Below, piece by piece: positions 1 to 6,606 of a stretch of DNA of 14,935 bases. The position numbers and the translations under genes were made by a program. Within the stretch, counting starts at the first letter, position 1; each line of letters begins with the position of its first letter. The notes under the pieces are model-generated. The model searched no databases. It worked only from the letters and a program-made list of their open reading frames with translations, and was not told the DNA's origin. Source of the DNA: Firmicutes bacterium UBA3910 (GTDB taxonomy: Bacteria > Bacillota > Limnochordia > Darwinibacteriales > Darwinibacteriaceae); assembly GCA_002391465.1 (NCBI GenBank), contig DGFC01000041.1:1-14935 (forward strand), read 5' to 3'.

Positions 1-1061
1 AGATGAGTATGAGAGACAGGAAGGGGAATCACCCACACACTTAAACCGCCATAGTCCGCAAAATGGACGGCAACTAGCGACAGGCTTAAGAGGGTGACGG
101 CGAAAATAAGCACCACCTTCAGCCGTGTGGGCCTGAGCAGGCTCAGGAGAAAGATAATGGACCCCAAAACCAAGGCGGCGAGCCCGGCCTGAATGGAAGC
201 GGACTTTATGCCCGCGTGGGCAGTAACGGGGACAAAATAGGGTAATAGGCCCAGTAAGCCGCTGGCCACAAAGGTCAAGGATACGTAGTGGTAGAGTCTA
301 CTTTCACTCACCTCATCTAGAATGCCGTCGCTGTCGTCAGCCTGCCCCTTGCCCAACATCCTGTGCCTCTTGATCAAAAACCAGGCGGTGCCCATGGGGA
401 TCAGTGTAACCAGGGGCCCCATCTGCGGCAGGGGATTGGTCAGCACAAAGCGCAGAACTAGATCGGTCAGGGCACCCAAAAGCCCGCTGGCTAGAAGGGA
501 GTAATACATTAGACGCGCTTGACGGCCGATCCGTTCATTTACCGCCTGCTTGCGCCAGCGGCGCAGCACCAATAGGGCAGCCAAGAGATAGGTGGCGAAA
601 TAGACATAAAAGAAAAAGTCCCAGAAGTTGTTTGGCGCCACATTCACCCAGCCTGATGGTCTGCGCACAAAATTGTACTGCTGCTTCGTTAAAGAATCGG
701 ACAGGGAAAATACGTAGAGGTTGATCCCGGCCGGTATGTACAACAGGGCACGGTACACCCAGGTGTCCCGGCCGGGCCACTTGGTGTCAGAAAGGAGCAG
801 GAAAAAGTTAAGCAAGAGAGCATAGGCGGTCGTCCAGCCCACAGCCGAAATCCGCCTCCAAAAAAGGCATACTTCCAGAGTTGGTGCCGCGTTGGCCACC
901 GCAAAGCCCAGCGACCACAGGCAAAGGGAAACACATACCGCGAAGAAGGCGCGGTTTCGTTTCGCTTTAGCGTTTTGAAACAAGAGAAAAATGCCGAAGA
1001 AGAAATAAGCGGCAAAGGCAACAAAAAATAGAAACGAGAAGAACAAAGGTTGCTGTTCCAT
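1..1061 (-). CDS. Multi-pass membrane sensor protein, N-terminal 7TM region (partial, C-terminus off left edge)
   Basis: This reading frame is open for 353 codons from an ATG at 1061 to the window edge, so the C-terminal part is missing. GGGGAG lies just upstream of the start. The first ~235 residues hold about seven hydrophobic spans (roughly 7-28, 38-57, 69-91, 101-119, 146-165, 185-204, 215-231). The WRRISAVGW stretch near residues 68-76 resembles the N-terminal seven-helix region of sensor histidine kinases (HisKA_7TM family). A short charged linker (about 232-255) is followed by three more spans (about 258-278, 289-309, 314-333). In known relatives such a region feeds a cytoplasmic histidine kinase, GGDEF or similar output domain, which cannot be seen here. 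It lies 76 bases downstream of the diguanylate cyclase gene on the same strand with no clear terminator between, so co-transcription is plausible. The membrane-sensor call is fairly safe. The output activity is unknown. Confidence 0.7.
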   Translation of the reverse strand, partial: MEQQPLFFSFLFFVAFAAYFFFGIFLLFQNAKAKRNRAFFAVCVSLCLWSLGFAVANAAPTLEVCLFWRRISAVGWTTAYALLLNFFLLLSDTKWPGRDTWVYRALLYIPAGINLYVFSLSDSLTKQQYNFVRRPSGWVNVAPNNFWDFFFYVYFATYLLAALLVLRRWRKQAVNERIGRQARLMYYSLLASGLLGALTDLVLRFVLTNPLPQMGPLVTLIPMGTAWFLIKRHRMLGKGQADDSDGILDEVSESRLYHYVSLTFVASGLLGLLPYFVPVTAHAGIKSASIQAGLAALVLGSIIFLLSLLRPTRLKVVLIFAVTLLSLSLVAVHFADYGGLSVWVIPLPVSHTH

Positions 1062-1114
1062 AAGCACTCCCCAACATATTATTCAACAACAGGACACGAC
1101 AGTTTTCTCGTCTA

Positions 1115-1136
1115 AGACTGCCGTTCCTGCCAGTCT
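1115..1136. repeat. Small inverted repeat after the cyclase stop codon
   Basis: AGACTG (1115-1120) and CAGTCT (1131-1136) are perfect 6-base arms around a 10-base loop. They lie directly after the stop codon of the minus-strand cyclase gene. On the minus transcript no U-run follows the stem, so it does not look like a standard intrinsic terminator. It might be a weak pause or RNA-stability hairpin between the cyclase and the downstream sensor gene, or chance. Confidence 0.3.
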
Positions 1137-1137
1137 A

Positions 1138-2817
1138 CTACCATTCTTTTTTATCCCGGTACAAACCCCGATCAGCCCGGCTGAAGACCTCGTCGTAGTC
1201 TTCTTCACCCTCCACCAGGGCGACACCCACGCCCACGGTAATAACGATACCCTCCACTGGCTGCTCGACCGTCTTTTTCAGCTGAACACATTTTTTCGCC
1301 ACGAACTCGGTCGAAGGAACGTCTTGCATGTAGACAGCAAACTCATCTCCACCCATCCGTCCGATGAAGTCTGTGCTGCGGAACACCTGGGTTAACGACG
1401 CAGCCACGTGCTGGAGGACGCGATCGCCCATGAGGTGACCGTAGTTATCATTGACACCCTTAAAGTCATCACAATCCAAGAGCAGCAGGGCGTCAAGGGA
1501 ACCGGCTTCACGGGTCTTTAAGCGATGGGTGATCAGCTTTTTCATTGTTATGGGGTTGTATAGTCCCGTCAACCCATCGGTTTCAGCCTTGGCTATCAGC
1601 TCTTCCCTTTCCGCTGCCACCCTCGTAATATCAACGAGCTTACCCACAACGGAGTTCGTTTTGGCCCGGCTACTGCCAATCTCGGCGTGTACCACCTGAA
1701 AAACGCCCATTTCACCCCCTGCAAGGGGTAGAGTCACTTCAAATATCTCCCCTTCCCCTGCCTCGGCCAGCCTCTCCTTTAGCATCCAAGTTACTTCGGC
1801 CCCATTCCCATCCCCCAACAAGGCTAGAAACTTATCAGAAAGAACTAAGCGTTCCTTTTTCACGTCGTACTCATAGAGATACTCGTTGGAAATGTGGGAG
1901 AGCATATCGTGGATTAGATTGCGCTCCTTAAGCCTCTTGTTTAAGCGAAGAGTGACCGCAGTGGACGAGCCTAGTACGCAGGTAACCGCTCCAATGACAA
2001 GTCCAATCTGTGTGCCGTAGCTGTCAACTATCATAGCCGGGGTGATGCGCCTTTCGATCTGGGTGGCCATGTCTAAAATCATGGTTTCGATACGGCGGGG
2101 ATCGGCGTGGATAAGAGCCTTGTCAATGATGGAAATGAGTAGGGGGTCGGCGTTGTAATAACCGATACAGTATTCCCGGGCTTCCTTACCCTGGGGAATG
2201 GCGACCACATTCCTGTACCCGTTCTGCAGCTGGTAATAAGCGAGAGAATAGGCGTTACCATAGCCGTAGTCCGCCCTACCCTGATCAACCGCGGTGATGC
2301 TCTCTTCCCGGGTTTGGAAGTAAATTGTGTTCTCTGGCAAAACCCCCTCAGGCAGGCTTCCCCCCTCCACCGCCGCATACCTCTTGTCTGCCAAATCAGT
2401 TGGATCCATCGCTGAGTTGACAAAAAGAATGGTCTCGGAAGTGAGAAAGGGCGGTGACAGCTGTAGACCAGGGGGCGCGTAGGAAGGCGGGATGCCAACG
2501 ATCAGCTCCGCCTCGCTCTCCCACACCGCGTCCGGCGTCTGGGTCAGGCTGTATGCAAAAGTCAAACCTGTCATCTCACTGATAACCTGGAGAATCTGTT
2601 TGGATATGCCCTGAGGCTGCCCATGGCTATCTATGTATTGGATTGGAGCAGCCCCATCAACGTTGATAGCCTGAACAGGCCCACGCCCCGCGATATACGA
2701 CCTTTCCTCCTCCGTCAAAAAAGGGGCGGCCTGAATTAACTCAGCAGTTAGGAGCACTGTCGCCACTGCCAGTGCAAGACGAGCAACTAAGTTATTGAAG
2801 GAACTACTCCTCGCCAT
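1138..2817 (-). CDS. Membrane diguanylate cyclase with periplasmic solute-binding-like sensor, PAS-like and GGDEF domains
   Basis: This 559-residue protein probably makes cyclic di-GMP from two GTP. An N-terminal signal or anchor segment (about 10-31) is followed by a bacterial solute-binding protein family 3-like domain (about 45-250). Its opening, FLTEEERSYIAGRGPVQ, is typical of the periplasmic sensor domains in BvgS-like kinases. A membrane span (about 268-288) leads to a divergent PAS-like region (about 300-400) and a GGDEF domain (about 410-555). The catalytic motif is intact (GGDEF, 489-493), as are the metal-binding Asp448 in LLDCDDFK and the NDNYGH motif. RSTD at 480-483, five residues before GGDEF, matches the inhibitory I-site, so product feedback inhibition is expected. 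No EAL domain is present. The ATG start lies one base after the mscS stop (TAAGATG), so translation is probably coupled to mscS. The ligand is unknown. Confidence 0.9.
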   Translation of the reverse strand: MARSSSFNNLVARLALAVATVLLTAELIQAAPFLTEEERSYIAGRGPVQAINVDGAAPIQYIDSHGQPQGISKQILQVISEMTGLTFAYSLTQTPDAVWESEAELIVGIPPSYAPPGLQLSPPFLTSETILFVNSAMDPTDLADKRYAAVEGGSLPEGVLPENTIYFQTREESITAVDQGRADYGYGNAYSLAYYQLQNGYRNVVAIPQGKEAREYCIGYYNADPLLISIIDKALIHADPRRIETMILDMATQIERRITPAMIVDSYGTQIGLVIGAVTCVLGSSTAVTLRLNKRLKERNLIHDMLSHISNEYLYEYDVKKERLVLSDKFLALLGDGNGAEVTWMLKERLAEAGEGEIFEVTLPLAGGEMGVFQVVHAEIGSSRAKTNSVVGKLVDITRVAAEREELIAKAETDGLTGLYNPITMKKLITHRLKTREAGSLDALLLLDCDDFKGVNDNYGHLMGDRVLQHVAASLTQVFRSTDFIGRMGGDEFAVYMQDVPSTEFVAKKCVQLKKTVEQPVEGIVITVGVGVALVEGEEDYDEVFSRADRGLYRDKKEW

Positions 2818-2818
2818 C

Positions 2819-3622
2819 TTAGTTCTCGCGGCTCTGCTCCAAATGTACAGTCATCTGGCGATAGGGGATCCTCACTCCCTCTTCTTCGAAGGCCACTTTA
2901 ATGTCCTCCAGCAGCGCAAAGTACATTGTCCAATAGTCGGACTTATCTGCCCATACCCGCACGGAGATGGTGGCTCCATCTTCGCCGAAACCACCCATCA
3001 CTACCATAGGTTTGGGATCATCCAAAATGAGAGGCTGCTTGGCTATAACCCCGTACAGGACTTCCTTCACCTTTTTCAGATCCGAGTCATAGCTCACAGT
3101 GAGCTGAATATTGGCGCGCCGATTGTCATAGGCCGAGTAGTTGATGGCACTGGCATTGGATAGGTCCGCGTTGGGAATAATCACCTTTTGGTTGTCAGGC
3201 GTACGCAGGACAGTGTGGAAAATTTGGATCTCCATAACGGTACCCGAAAAGCCTGCCGCTTGGATAAAATCCCCCACCTTAAAGGGTTTGAAGATCAGGA
3301 TCAACACGCCCCCGGCGAGGTTGGCTAAACTACCCTGAAACGCAAGACCTAAGGCCAAACTGGCCGCACCTATAATGGCTGCAAAGGTCGTGATCTCAAT
3401 ACCCACAGTGGCCGCAATTGTGAGAAACAAGAGTGCCTGTAACGTGACGCGCAGCAGGGGAATCAAGAATGTCTGCAGTGATTGATCCATCTCAACCTTT
3501 TCCATCCGCCGTTCAATCAACTGCAGTAGCAGGCTTACTGCCTTTCTCCCTATCAGGAAAATAGCAAGGGCGAGTACTATACGGCCCAAATAGGGTAGAA
3601 TAACCGCAACAATCTCATTCAT
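2819..3622 (-). CDS. mscS: MscS-family small-conductance mechanosensitive channel
   Basis: This 267-residue inner-membrane protein is slightly shorter than E. coli MscS (286). MscS channels open when membrane tension rises and release solutes during hypo-osmotic shock. Three hydrophobic spans are visible (about 5-27, 52-74, 78-113). The third is the Gly/Ala-rich pore helix with the hallmark GLAFQGSLANLAGG (91-104), followed by the FKPFKVGDFI turn into the cytoplasmic beta domain. That domain carries RTPDNQKVIIPNA (140-152) and a YDSD motif near 178-181. The C-terminus ends in the usual IPYRQMTVHL-type strand. AAGGAGGG lies eight bases before the ATG, which fixes the start. The gene leads a minus-strand cluster and is followed after one base by the diguanylate cyclase, pointing to one operon. 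Family assignment is secure. Which solutes it passes is not visible. Confidence 0.95.
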   Translation of the reverse strand: MNEIVAVILPYLGRIVLALAIFLIGRKAVSLLLQLIERRMEKVEMDQSLQTFLIPLLRVTLQALLFLTIAATVGIEITTFAAIIGAASLALGLAFQGSLANLAGGVLILIFKPFKVGDFIQAAGFSGTVMEIQIFHTVLRTPDNQKVIIPNADLSNASAINYSAYDNRRANIQLTVSYDSDLKKVKEVLYGVIAKQPLILDDPKPMVVMGGFGEDGATISVRVWADKSDYWTMYFALLEDIKVAFEEEGVRIPYRQMTVHLEQSREN

Positions 3623-3630
3623 TTAATTTT

Positions 3631-3638
3631 CCCTCCTT
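3631..3638 (-). promoter_or_regulatory. Ribosome binding site of mscS
   Basis: AAGGAGGG on the minus strand lies eight bases before the ATG at 3622. It is a near-perfect complement of the 16S rRNA tail and predicts strong initiation. A second AAGGAGG occurs further upstream at 3674-3680, but no start codon follows it at a useful distance. Confidence 0.8.
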
Positions 3639-3646
3639 CAGTTTCC

Positions 3647-3706
3647 AAACAGGTATTATGGAAATTCCCCTTTCCTCCTTCGACATTTTTTAACATATAC
3701 CTGTTT
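3647..3706. repeat. Long inverted repeat in the mscS upstream region
   Basis: AAACAGGTAT (3647-3656) and ATACCTGTTT (3697-3706) are perfect 10-base inverted arms. Allowing one bulged T they extend by three more pairs (ATG at 3658-3660 with CAT at 3694-3696). The arms are separated by 40 bases that include an AAGGAGG on the minus strand (3674-3680). In the mscS transcript this could fold as a long stem whose large loop carries the extra Shine-Dalgarno-like sequence. As DNA it could be a pair of operator half-sites. The arm match is seen directly. The function is inference. Confidence 0.5.
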
Positions 3707-3794
3707 TCCCGCGCAAGTAACACTCAACGACGCCACAGGTCTCGCTGTTTACGTTTTTTAATTGTCCCAATCTGTTTTGTGCCGTTTATCACAT

Positions 3795-3823
3795 TTGACA
3801 TAGCTGAAAAGTACCTATATGCT
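3795..3823 (+). promoter_or_regulatory. Sigma-A-type promoter for the glutamate dehydrogenase gene
   Basis: A perfect -35 TTGACA (3795-3800) is followed after 17 bases by TATGCT (3818-3823), which matches four of six -10 consensus positions. Transcription would begin near 3830 and give a leader of about 45 bases before the start codon at 3877. Confidence 0.7.
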
Positions 3824-3864
3824 AATAAATAAGCACGCTTTCACGAATATCGATTGAAGTAGGC

Positions 3865-3870
3865 GAGGTG
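3865..3870 (+). promoter_or_regulatory. Ribosome binding site deciding the gdhA start
   Basis: GAGGTG ends six bases before the ATG at 3877. An in-frame GTG at 3868 overlaps this site and has only a poor upstream match of its own, so the ATG is preferred. Confidence 0.65.
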
Positions 3871-3876
3871 AACAGG

Positions 3877-5139
3877 ATGACAAAAAAATTCAACCCGTAT
3901 CAAGAAGTGCTGCAGACAATGGAGCGGGCAGCGCAGCTTTTGGGCCTTAACGAAGATGATTATATAACTCTGAAATATCCCGAGCGGGAAATGCAGGTTT
4001 CCATCCCCTTAACGATGGATGACGGCTCAACTAAGGTCTTCCAAGGTTACCGGGTACAGCACTCGGGCGTGCGGGGTCCTTACAAAGGCGGCATCCGCTA
4101 CCATCAAGCGGTTGATATGAACGAAATTAAGGCCTTAGCGGCCATGATGACCTTTAAGTGTGCGGTAGCTGATATTCCCTACGGCGGCGGCAAGGGTGGT
4201 GTGGCAGTTGATGCAACCAAGCTTTCCAAGGGGGAAATGGAGAGATTAACCAGGAAATACGCCACACTCCTCTACCCCATTGTTGGACCCCACATCGACG
4301 TTCCTGCGCCGGATCTGAACACTAATCCAGAGGTGATGGCTTGGTTTATGGACACCTACAGCATCCTCAGGGGTCGGCTTACACCTGCTGTAGTCACAGG
4401 TAAACCGGTGGCGGTAGGCGGTTCGCTAGGCAGAACGGAATCCACCGGTAAAGGTATTACCCTCATGGCCAAAGCAATGTCCCAGAAACTGAACCGTAGT
4501 TTAAAAGGGGCAACAGTGGCAGTACAGGGCGCAGGTAACGTAGGCGGAACGGCCGCCCTCTTCCTGCACCGAGAGGGCTGTAAAGTGGTGGCTATCAGCG
4601 ACGTTTCGGGTGGAATCTATCACGAAGATGGCCTTGACATTGAAGAGGTGATCGGTTTCCTCCGAACCGAACGGGGACGTCTGCTGAAAGACTACGACAC
4701 GCCAGGTCTGAAGCGGATCGGTAACGAGGAGCTCCTCACCATGCCCGTGGATATTCTGATCCCGGCTGCACTGGGGAATCAGATCACGGAGGATATAGCC
4801 CGCAAAACCCAGGCCCGCCTGATTGTGGAAGGGGCAAACGGACCGACTACTTATGAAGGGGATCTAATCCTTGAAGAAAGGGGAATCCCGGTGGTGCCGG
4901 ATATCCTGGCCAACTCGGGAGGGGTAGCCGTTTCCTACTTCGAATGGCAGCAGAATCTCCAGAATTTCAGCTGGGATGAGGATAAGGTGAACCGGCGTTT
5001 GGAGAATCTCATGGTCAAGTCCTTTGAGGATGTTTGGAATATGGCGCAGAAATACAATTCGTCTATGCGCATGGGCGCTTATATGTTAGCGTTAGACCGA
5101 ATCGTCACAGCCAGCAAGCTGAGGGGAAGGCCGTTTTAG
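3877..5139 (+). CDS. gdhA: Glutamate dehydrogenase (Glu/Leu/Phe/Val dehydrogenase family)
   Basis: This 420-residue cytoplasmic enzyme interconverts glutamate with 2-oxoglutarate and ammonium. Its length matches hexameric glutamate dehydrogenases of Bacillota. Substrate and catalytic signatures are intact: PYKGGIRYH (Lys70), TFKCAV (Lys94), PYGGGKGGV (Lys106) and PAPDLNTN (Asp146). The Rossmann motif GAGNVG is at 218-223. An aspartate at the end of the second Rossmann strand (ISD, Asp242) suggests NAD rather than NADP. SYFEW near 353-357 supplies the serine that, with Lys70, fits glutamate specificity. The gene stands alone on the plus strand, with its own promoter and a terminator immediately downstream. 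It is divergent from mscS and convergent with the glycine C-acetyltransferase gene. Activity on glutamate is likely. Cofactor choice is inferred from one residue. Confidence 0.95.
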   Translation: MTKKFNPYQEVLQTMERAAQLLGLNEDDYITLKYPEREMQVSIPLTMDDGSTKVFQGYRVQHSGVRGPYKGGIRYHQAVDMNEIKALAAMMTFKCAVADIPYGGGKGGVAVDATKLSKGEMERLTRKYATLLYPIVGPHIDVPAPDLNTNPEVMAWFMDTYSILRGRLTPAVVTGKPVAVGGSLGRTESTGKGITLMAKAMSQKLNRSLKGATVAVQGAGNVGGTAALFLHREGCKVVAISDVSGGIYHEDGLDIEEVIGFLRTERGRLLKDYDTPGLKRIGNEELLTMPVDILIPAALGNQITEDIARKTQARLIVEGANGPTTYEGDLILEERGIPVVPDILANSGGVAVSYFEWQQNLQNFSWDEDKVNRRLENLMVKSFEDVWNMAQKYNSSMRMGAYMLALDRIVTASKLRGRPF

Positions 5140-5163
5140 CCAGCAACAATTATCAACGGATCA

Positions 5164-5192
5164 AAAAAGCCAGGCTCACCGCCTGGCTTTTT
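5164..5192. terminator. Bidirectional intrinsic terminator between gdhA and kbl
   Basis: AAAAAGCCAGGC (5164-5175) and GCCTGGCTTTTT (5181-5192) form a perfect 12-pair stem with a TCACC loop. The stem has a T-run on its 3' side in both directions. It begins 24 bases after the gdhA stop and lies 11 bases beyond the kbl stop, so it can end both convergent transcripts. Confidence 0.9.
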
Positions 5193-5203
5193 CATCTCTA
5201 CGT

Positions 5204-6391
5204 CTAAATGATACCCATTTCCCGGCCCACTTTGGCAAAGACCTTGACAGCTTGATCGAGCTGTTCCTTGCTGTGGCCAGCGGTAACCATACACCTTACT
5301 CGACCAGTACCCACGGGCACTGTGGGGAACACAATACCAGAGACAAACACACCGTTTTCCAATAGTTTACGGCTGAACTCCATCGTTTTACCTTCATCGC
5401 CGATAATGACGGGAGTGATGGGCGTCTGGCTGTTGCCCGTGTTAAAGCCCAGGGCATTCATTTTCTCCTTGAAATGTTTCGCGTTATCCCAGAGGCGATC
5501 AGTGTACTCGGTGGTCTCCATCAGCATTTTAATGGCCTCGATGATAGCACCTGCTGCAGACGGGGGCATCGTTGTGCTGAAGAGTACGGGTCTAGCCCGG
5601 TGGCTCAACCACTCGTACATCACCTTGGAACCGGCCACGTAGCCACCCACAACACCGATCGCTTTGGAGAGGGTGCCCATGGTGAAATCCACCCGACCCT
5701 GGAGCGAGAAGTGGTCAACAGTTCCACGGCCCGATTCGCCTAAAACACCTGAGCCATGGGCATCGTCCACATAAGTCATTGCCCCGTATTTCTCCGCCAG
5801 TTCCACAATATCTGGCAGGGGGGCAATGTCGCCGTCCATACTGAAAACGCCGTCCGTAATAATCAAGATGTTTTTGTATTTATCCCGCTCTGTTTTGAGG
5901 ATCTCTTCTAGGTGGTTCATATCCCCATGGCGGAAAATGGCCTTGTCAGCCCTGCTCAAGCGGACACCGTCAATGATGGAAGCGTGGTTCAGCTCGTCCG
6001 AGAGGATGAGGTCGCCCCTTTCAGTTACCGCCTGAATGGTGCCCATGTTGCAGTTGAAGCCGGACTGGTAGATGAAGACCGCTTCTTCCCGTTTGAATTC
6101 GGCTAAAATCTCTTCCAGTTCTTCGTGGATTGTCATGTTACCCACGATGGTGCGCACTGCACCGGCCCCCGCCCCGTATTTTTCAATGGCATCGATGGCC
6201 GCCCGCTTCAGGCGAGGATGGTTGGCAAAGCCCAGATAGTTGTTGGACGATAGGTTTATCACCTTTCTGCCGTTCAGAACAATTTCAGGGTCATTGCCCC
6301 CTGCCAATACCGGCAGCTGCCTGTATACCCCTTGTTCTTTCAGTTCTTCAATTTTTTCCCGCAGGAAACCCAGCTCGTGTACATTTCCCAA
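5204..6391 (-). CDS. kbl: Glycine C-acetyltransferase / 2-amino-3-ketobutyrate CoA ligase
   Basis: This 395-residue PLP-dependent enzyme of the alpha-oxoamine synthase family is expected to cleave 2-amino-3-ketobutyrate with CoA to glycine and acetyl-CoA, the second step of threonine breakdown. Visible signatures are [12 protein letters not shown] near the N-terminus, NHASIIDG with the ring-stacking histidine (136), YVDDAHGSG (208-216) for PLP binding, and GTLSKAIG with the Schiff-base lysine 243. The start is a TTG at 6391 with GGAGGAGG eight bases upstream. A TTG at 6409 would start inside the ribosome binding site and is less likely. The 395-residue length fits the family. No threonine dehydrogenase (tdh) gene is adjacent in this window. 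The related 8-amino-7-oxononanoate synthase (BioF) is the main alternative. The match looks closer to Kbl, and no biotin genes are nearby. Confidence 0.85.
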   Translation of the reverse strand: MGNVHELGFLREKIEELKEQGVYRQLPVLAGGNDPEIVLNGRKVINLSSNNYLGFANHPRLKRAAIDAIEKYGAGAGAVRTIVGNMTIHEELEEILAEFKREEAVFIYQSGFNCNMGTIQAVTERGDLILSDELNHASIIDGVRLSRADKAIFRHGDMNHLEEILKTERDKYKNILIITDGVFSMDGDIAPLPDIVELAEKYGAMTYVDDAHGSGVLGESGRGTVDHFSLQGRVDFTMGTLSKAIGVVGGYVAGSKVMYEWLSHRARPVLFSTTMPPSAAGAIIEAIKMLMETTEYTDRLWDNAKHFKEKMNALGFNTGNSQTPITPVIIGDEGKTMEFSRKLLENGVFVSGIVFPTVPVGTGRVRCMVTAGHSKEQLDQAVKVFAKVGREMGII

Positions 6392-6399
6392 AGCATTGA

Positions 6400-6407
6400 C
6401 CTCCTCC
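6400..6407 (-). promoter_or_regulatory. Ribosome binding site selecting a TTG start for kbl
   Basis: GGAGGAGG on the minus strand lies eight bases before TTG at 6391. The only ATG nearby (within GTCAATGC) is out of frame, and the upstream in-frame TTG at 6409 overlaps the site. Confidence 0.65.
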
Positions 6408-6461
6408 AATAAATTGTAACACTAAGCAGTAAACGCTAATCTTATTCCGCTTAAATGTTCA

Positions 6462-6510
6462 GCACTTGCCGTTATTTCCCTGCCTTTTGGCTGGGAATAA
6501 TCCGCTGTGC
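6462..6510. other. Extended imperfect hairpin in the kbl/chemoreceptor intergenic region
   Basis: Nested complementary segments form one long stem. GCAC (6462-6465) pairs with GTGC (6507-6510), TTAT-TT-CCC (6472-6480) with GGGAATAA (6493-6500) apart from one bulged T, and GCC (6482-6484) with GGC (6489-6491) around a TTTT loop. A T-T mismatch and an internal loop interrupt it. It could be part of an RNA leader on either strand. It does not match riboswitch classes I know, including the glycine and c-di-GMP types. Confidence 0.4.
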
Positions 6511-6523
6511 CGCCTTTCCCTGA

Positions 6524-6557
6524 GAAAAACAGCCTGCGGTAAGCAGGGTTTTCTTTT
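6524..6557 (+). terminator. Terminator- or attenuator-like hairpin upstream of the chemoreceptor gene
   Basis: CCTGC (6533-6537) and GCAGG (6543-6547) enclose a GGTAA loop and are followed on the plus strand by GTTTTCTTTT. A-rich sequence on the left (6525-6529) could pair with the first T-run. The stem is only five G+C-rich pairs. No plus-strand gene lies just upstream, so if it is real it may attenuate the chemoreceptor transcript. Read on the minus strand it is also followed by a T-run. Its role is unproven. Confidence 0.35.
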
Positions 6558-6584
6558 ATAAAATGGAATTAACTGCTATTGCAA
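6555..6584 (-). promoter_or_regulatory. Candidate promoter for kbl
   Basis: On the minus strand TTGCAA (6584-6579) and TATAAA (6560-6555) are separated by 18 bases. Transcription would start near 6548 and give a leader of about 155 bases carrying both hairpins. The terminator-like hairpin would then lie at the very 5' end, where termination makes little sense, so the assignment is tentative. Confidence 0.3.
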
Positions 6585-6606
6585 ACCGAAGGGTGTGTTG
6601 CTATTA

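Noticed and set aside
535..1024. Two small minus-strand open frames of 81 and 111 codons in the left-edge region
   Set aside because: They overlap the long edge-to-1061 frame, which has clear membrane-sensor character, and they encode Pro/Cys-rich peptides with no family resemblance.
3707..3790. A sigma-A promoter for mscS on the minus strand
   Set aside because: Several AT-rich -10-like sites occur, but none has a good -35 at proper spacing, so no single promoter could be supported.
3868..3876. GTG at 3868 as the glutamate dehydrogenase start
   Set aside because: It overlaps the GAGGTG ribosome binding site of the ATG at 3877 and has no good site of its own.
6392..6409. TTG at 6409 as the kbl start
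   Set aside because: This codon is immediately followed by GGAGGAGG, which is best read as the ribosome binding site of the TTG at 6391.
6421..6547. Direct repeat TAAGCAG (6423-6429 and 6540-6546) as an antiterminator element
   Set aside because: Only four bases of the upstream copy could pair with the terminator arm, and a 7-base repeat over this distance is readily expected by chance.
6557..6592. A flagellar sigma-D-type promoter (TAAA with a downstream CCGA) for the chemoreceptor
   Set aside because: The spacing between TAAA (6559-6562) and CCGA (from 6586) is 23 bases, not the required 15 or so.
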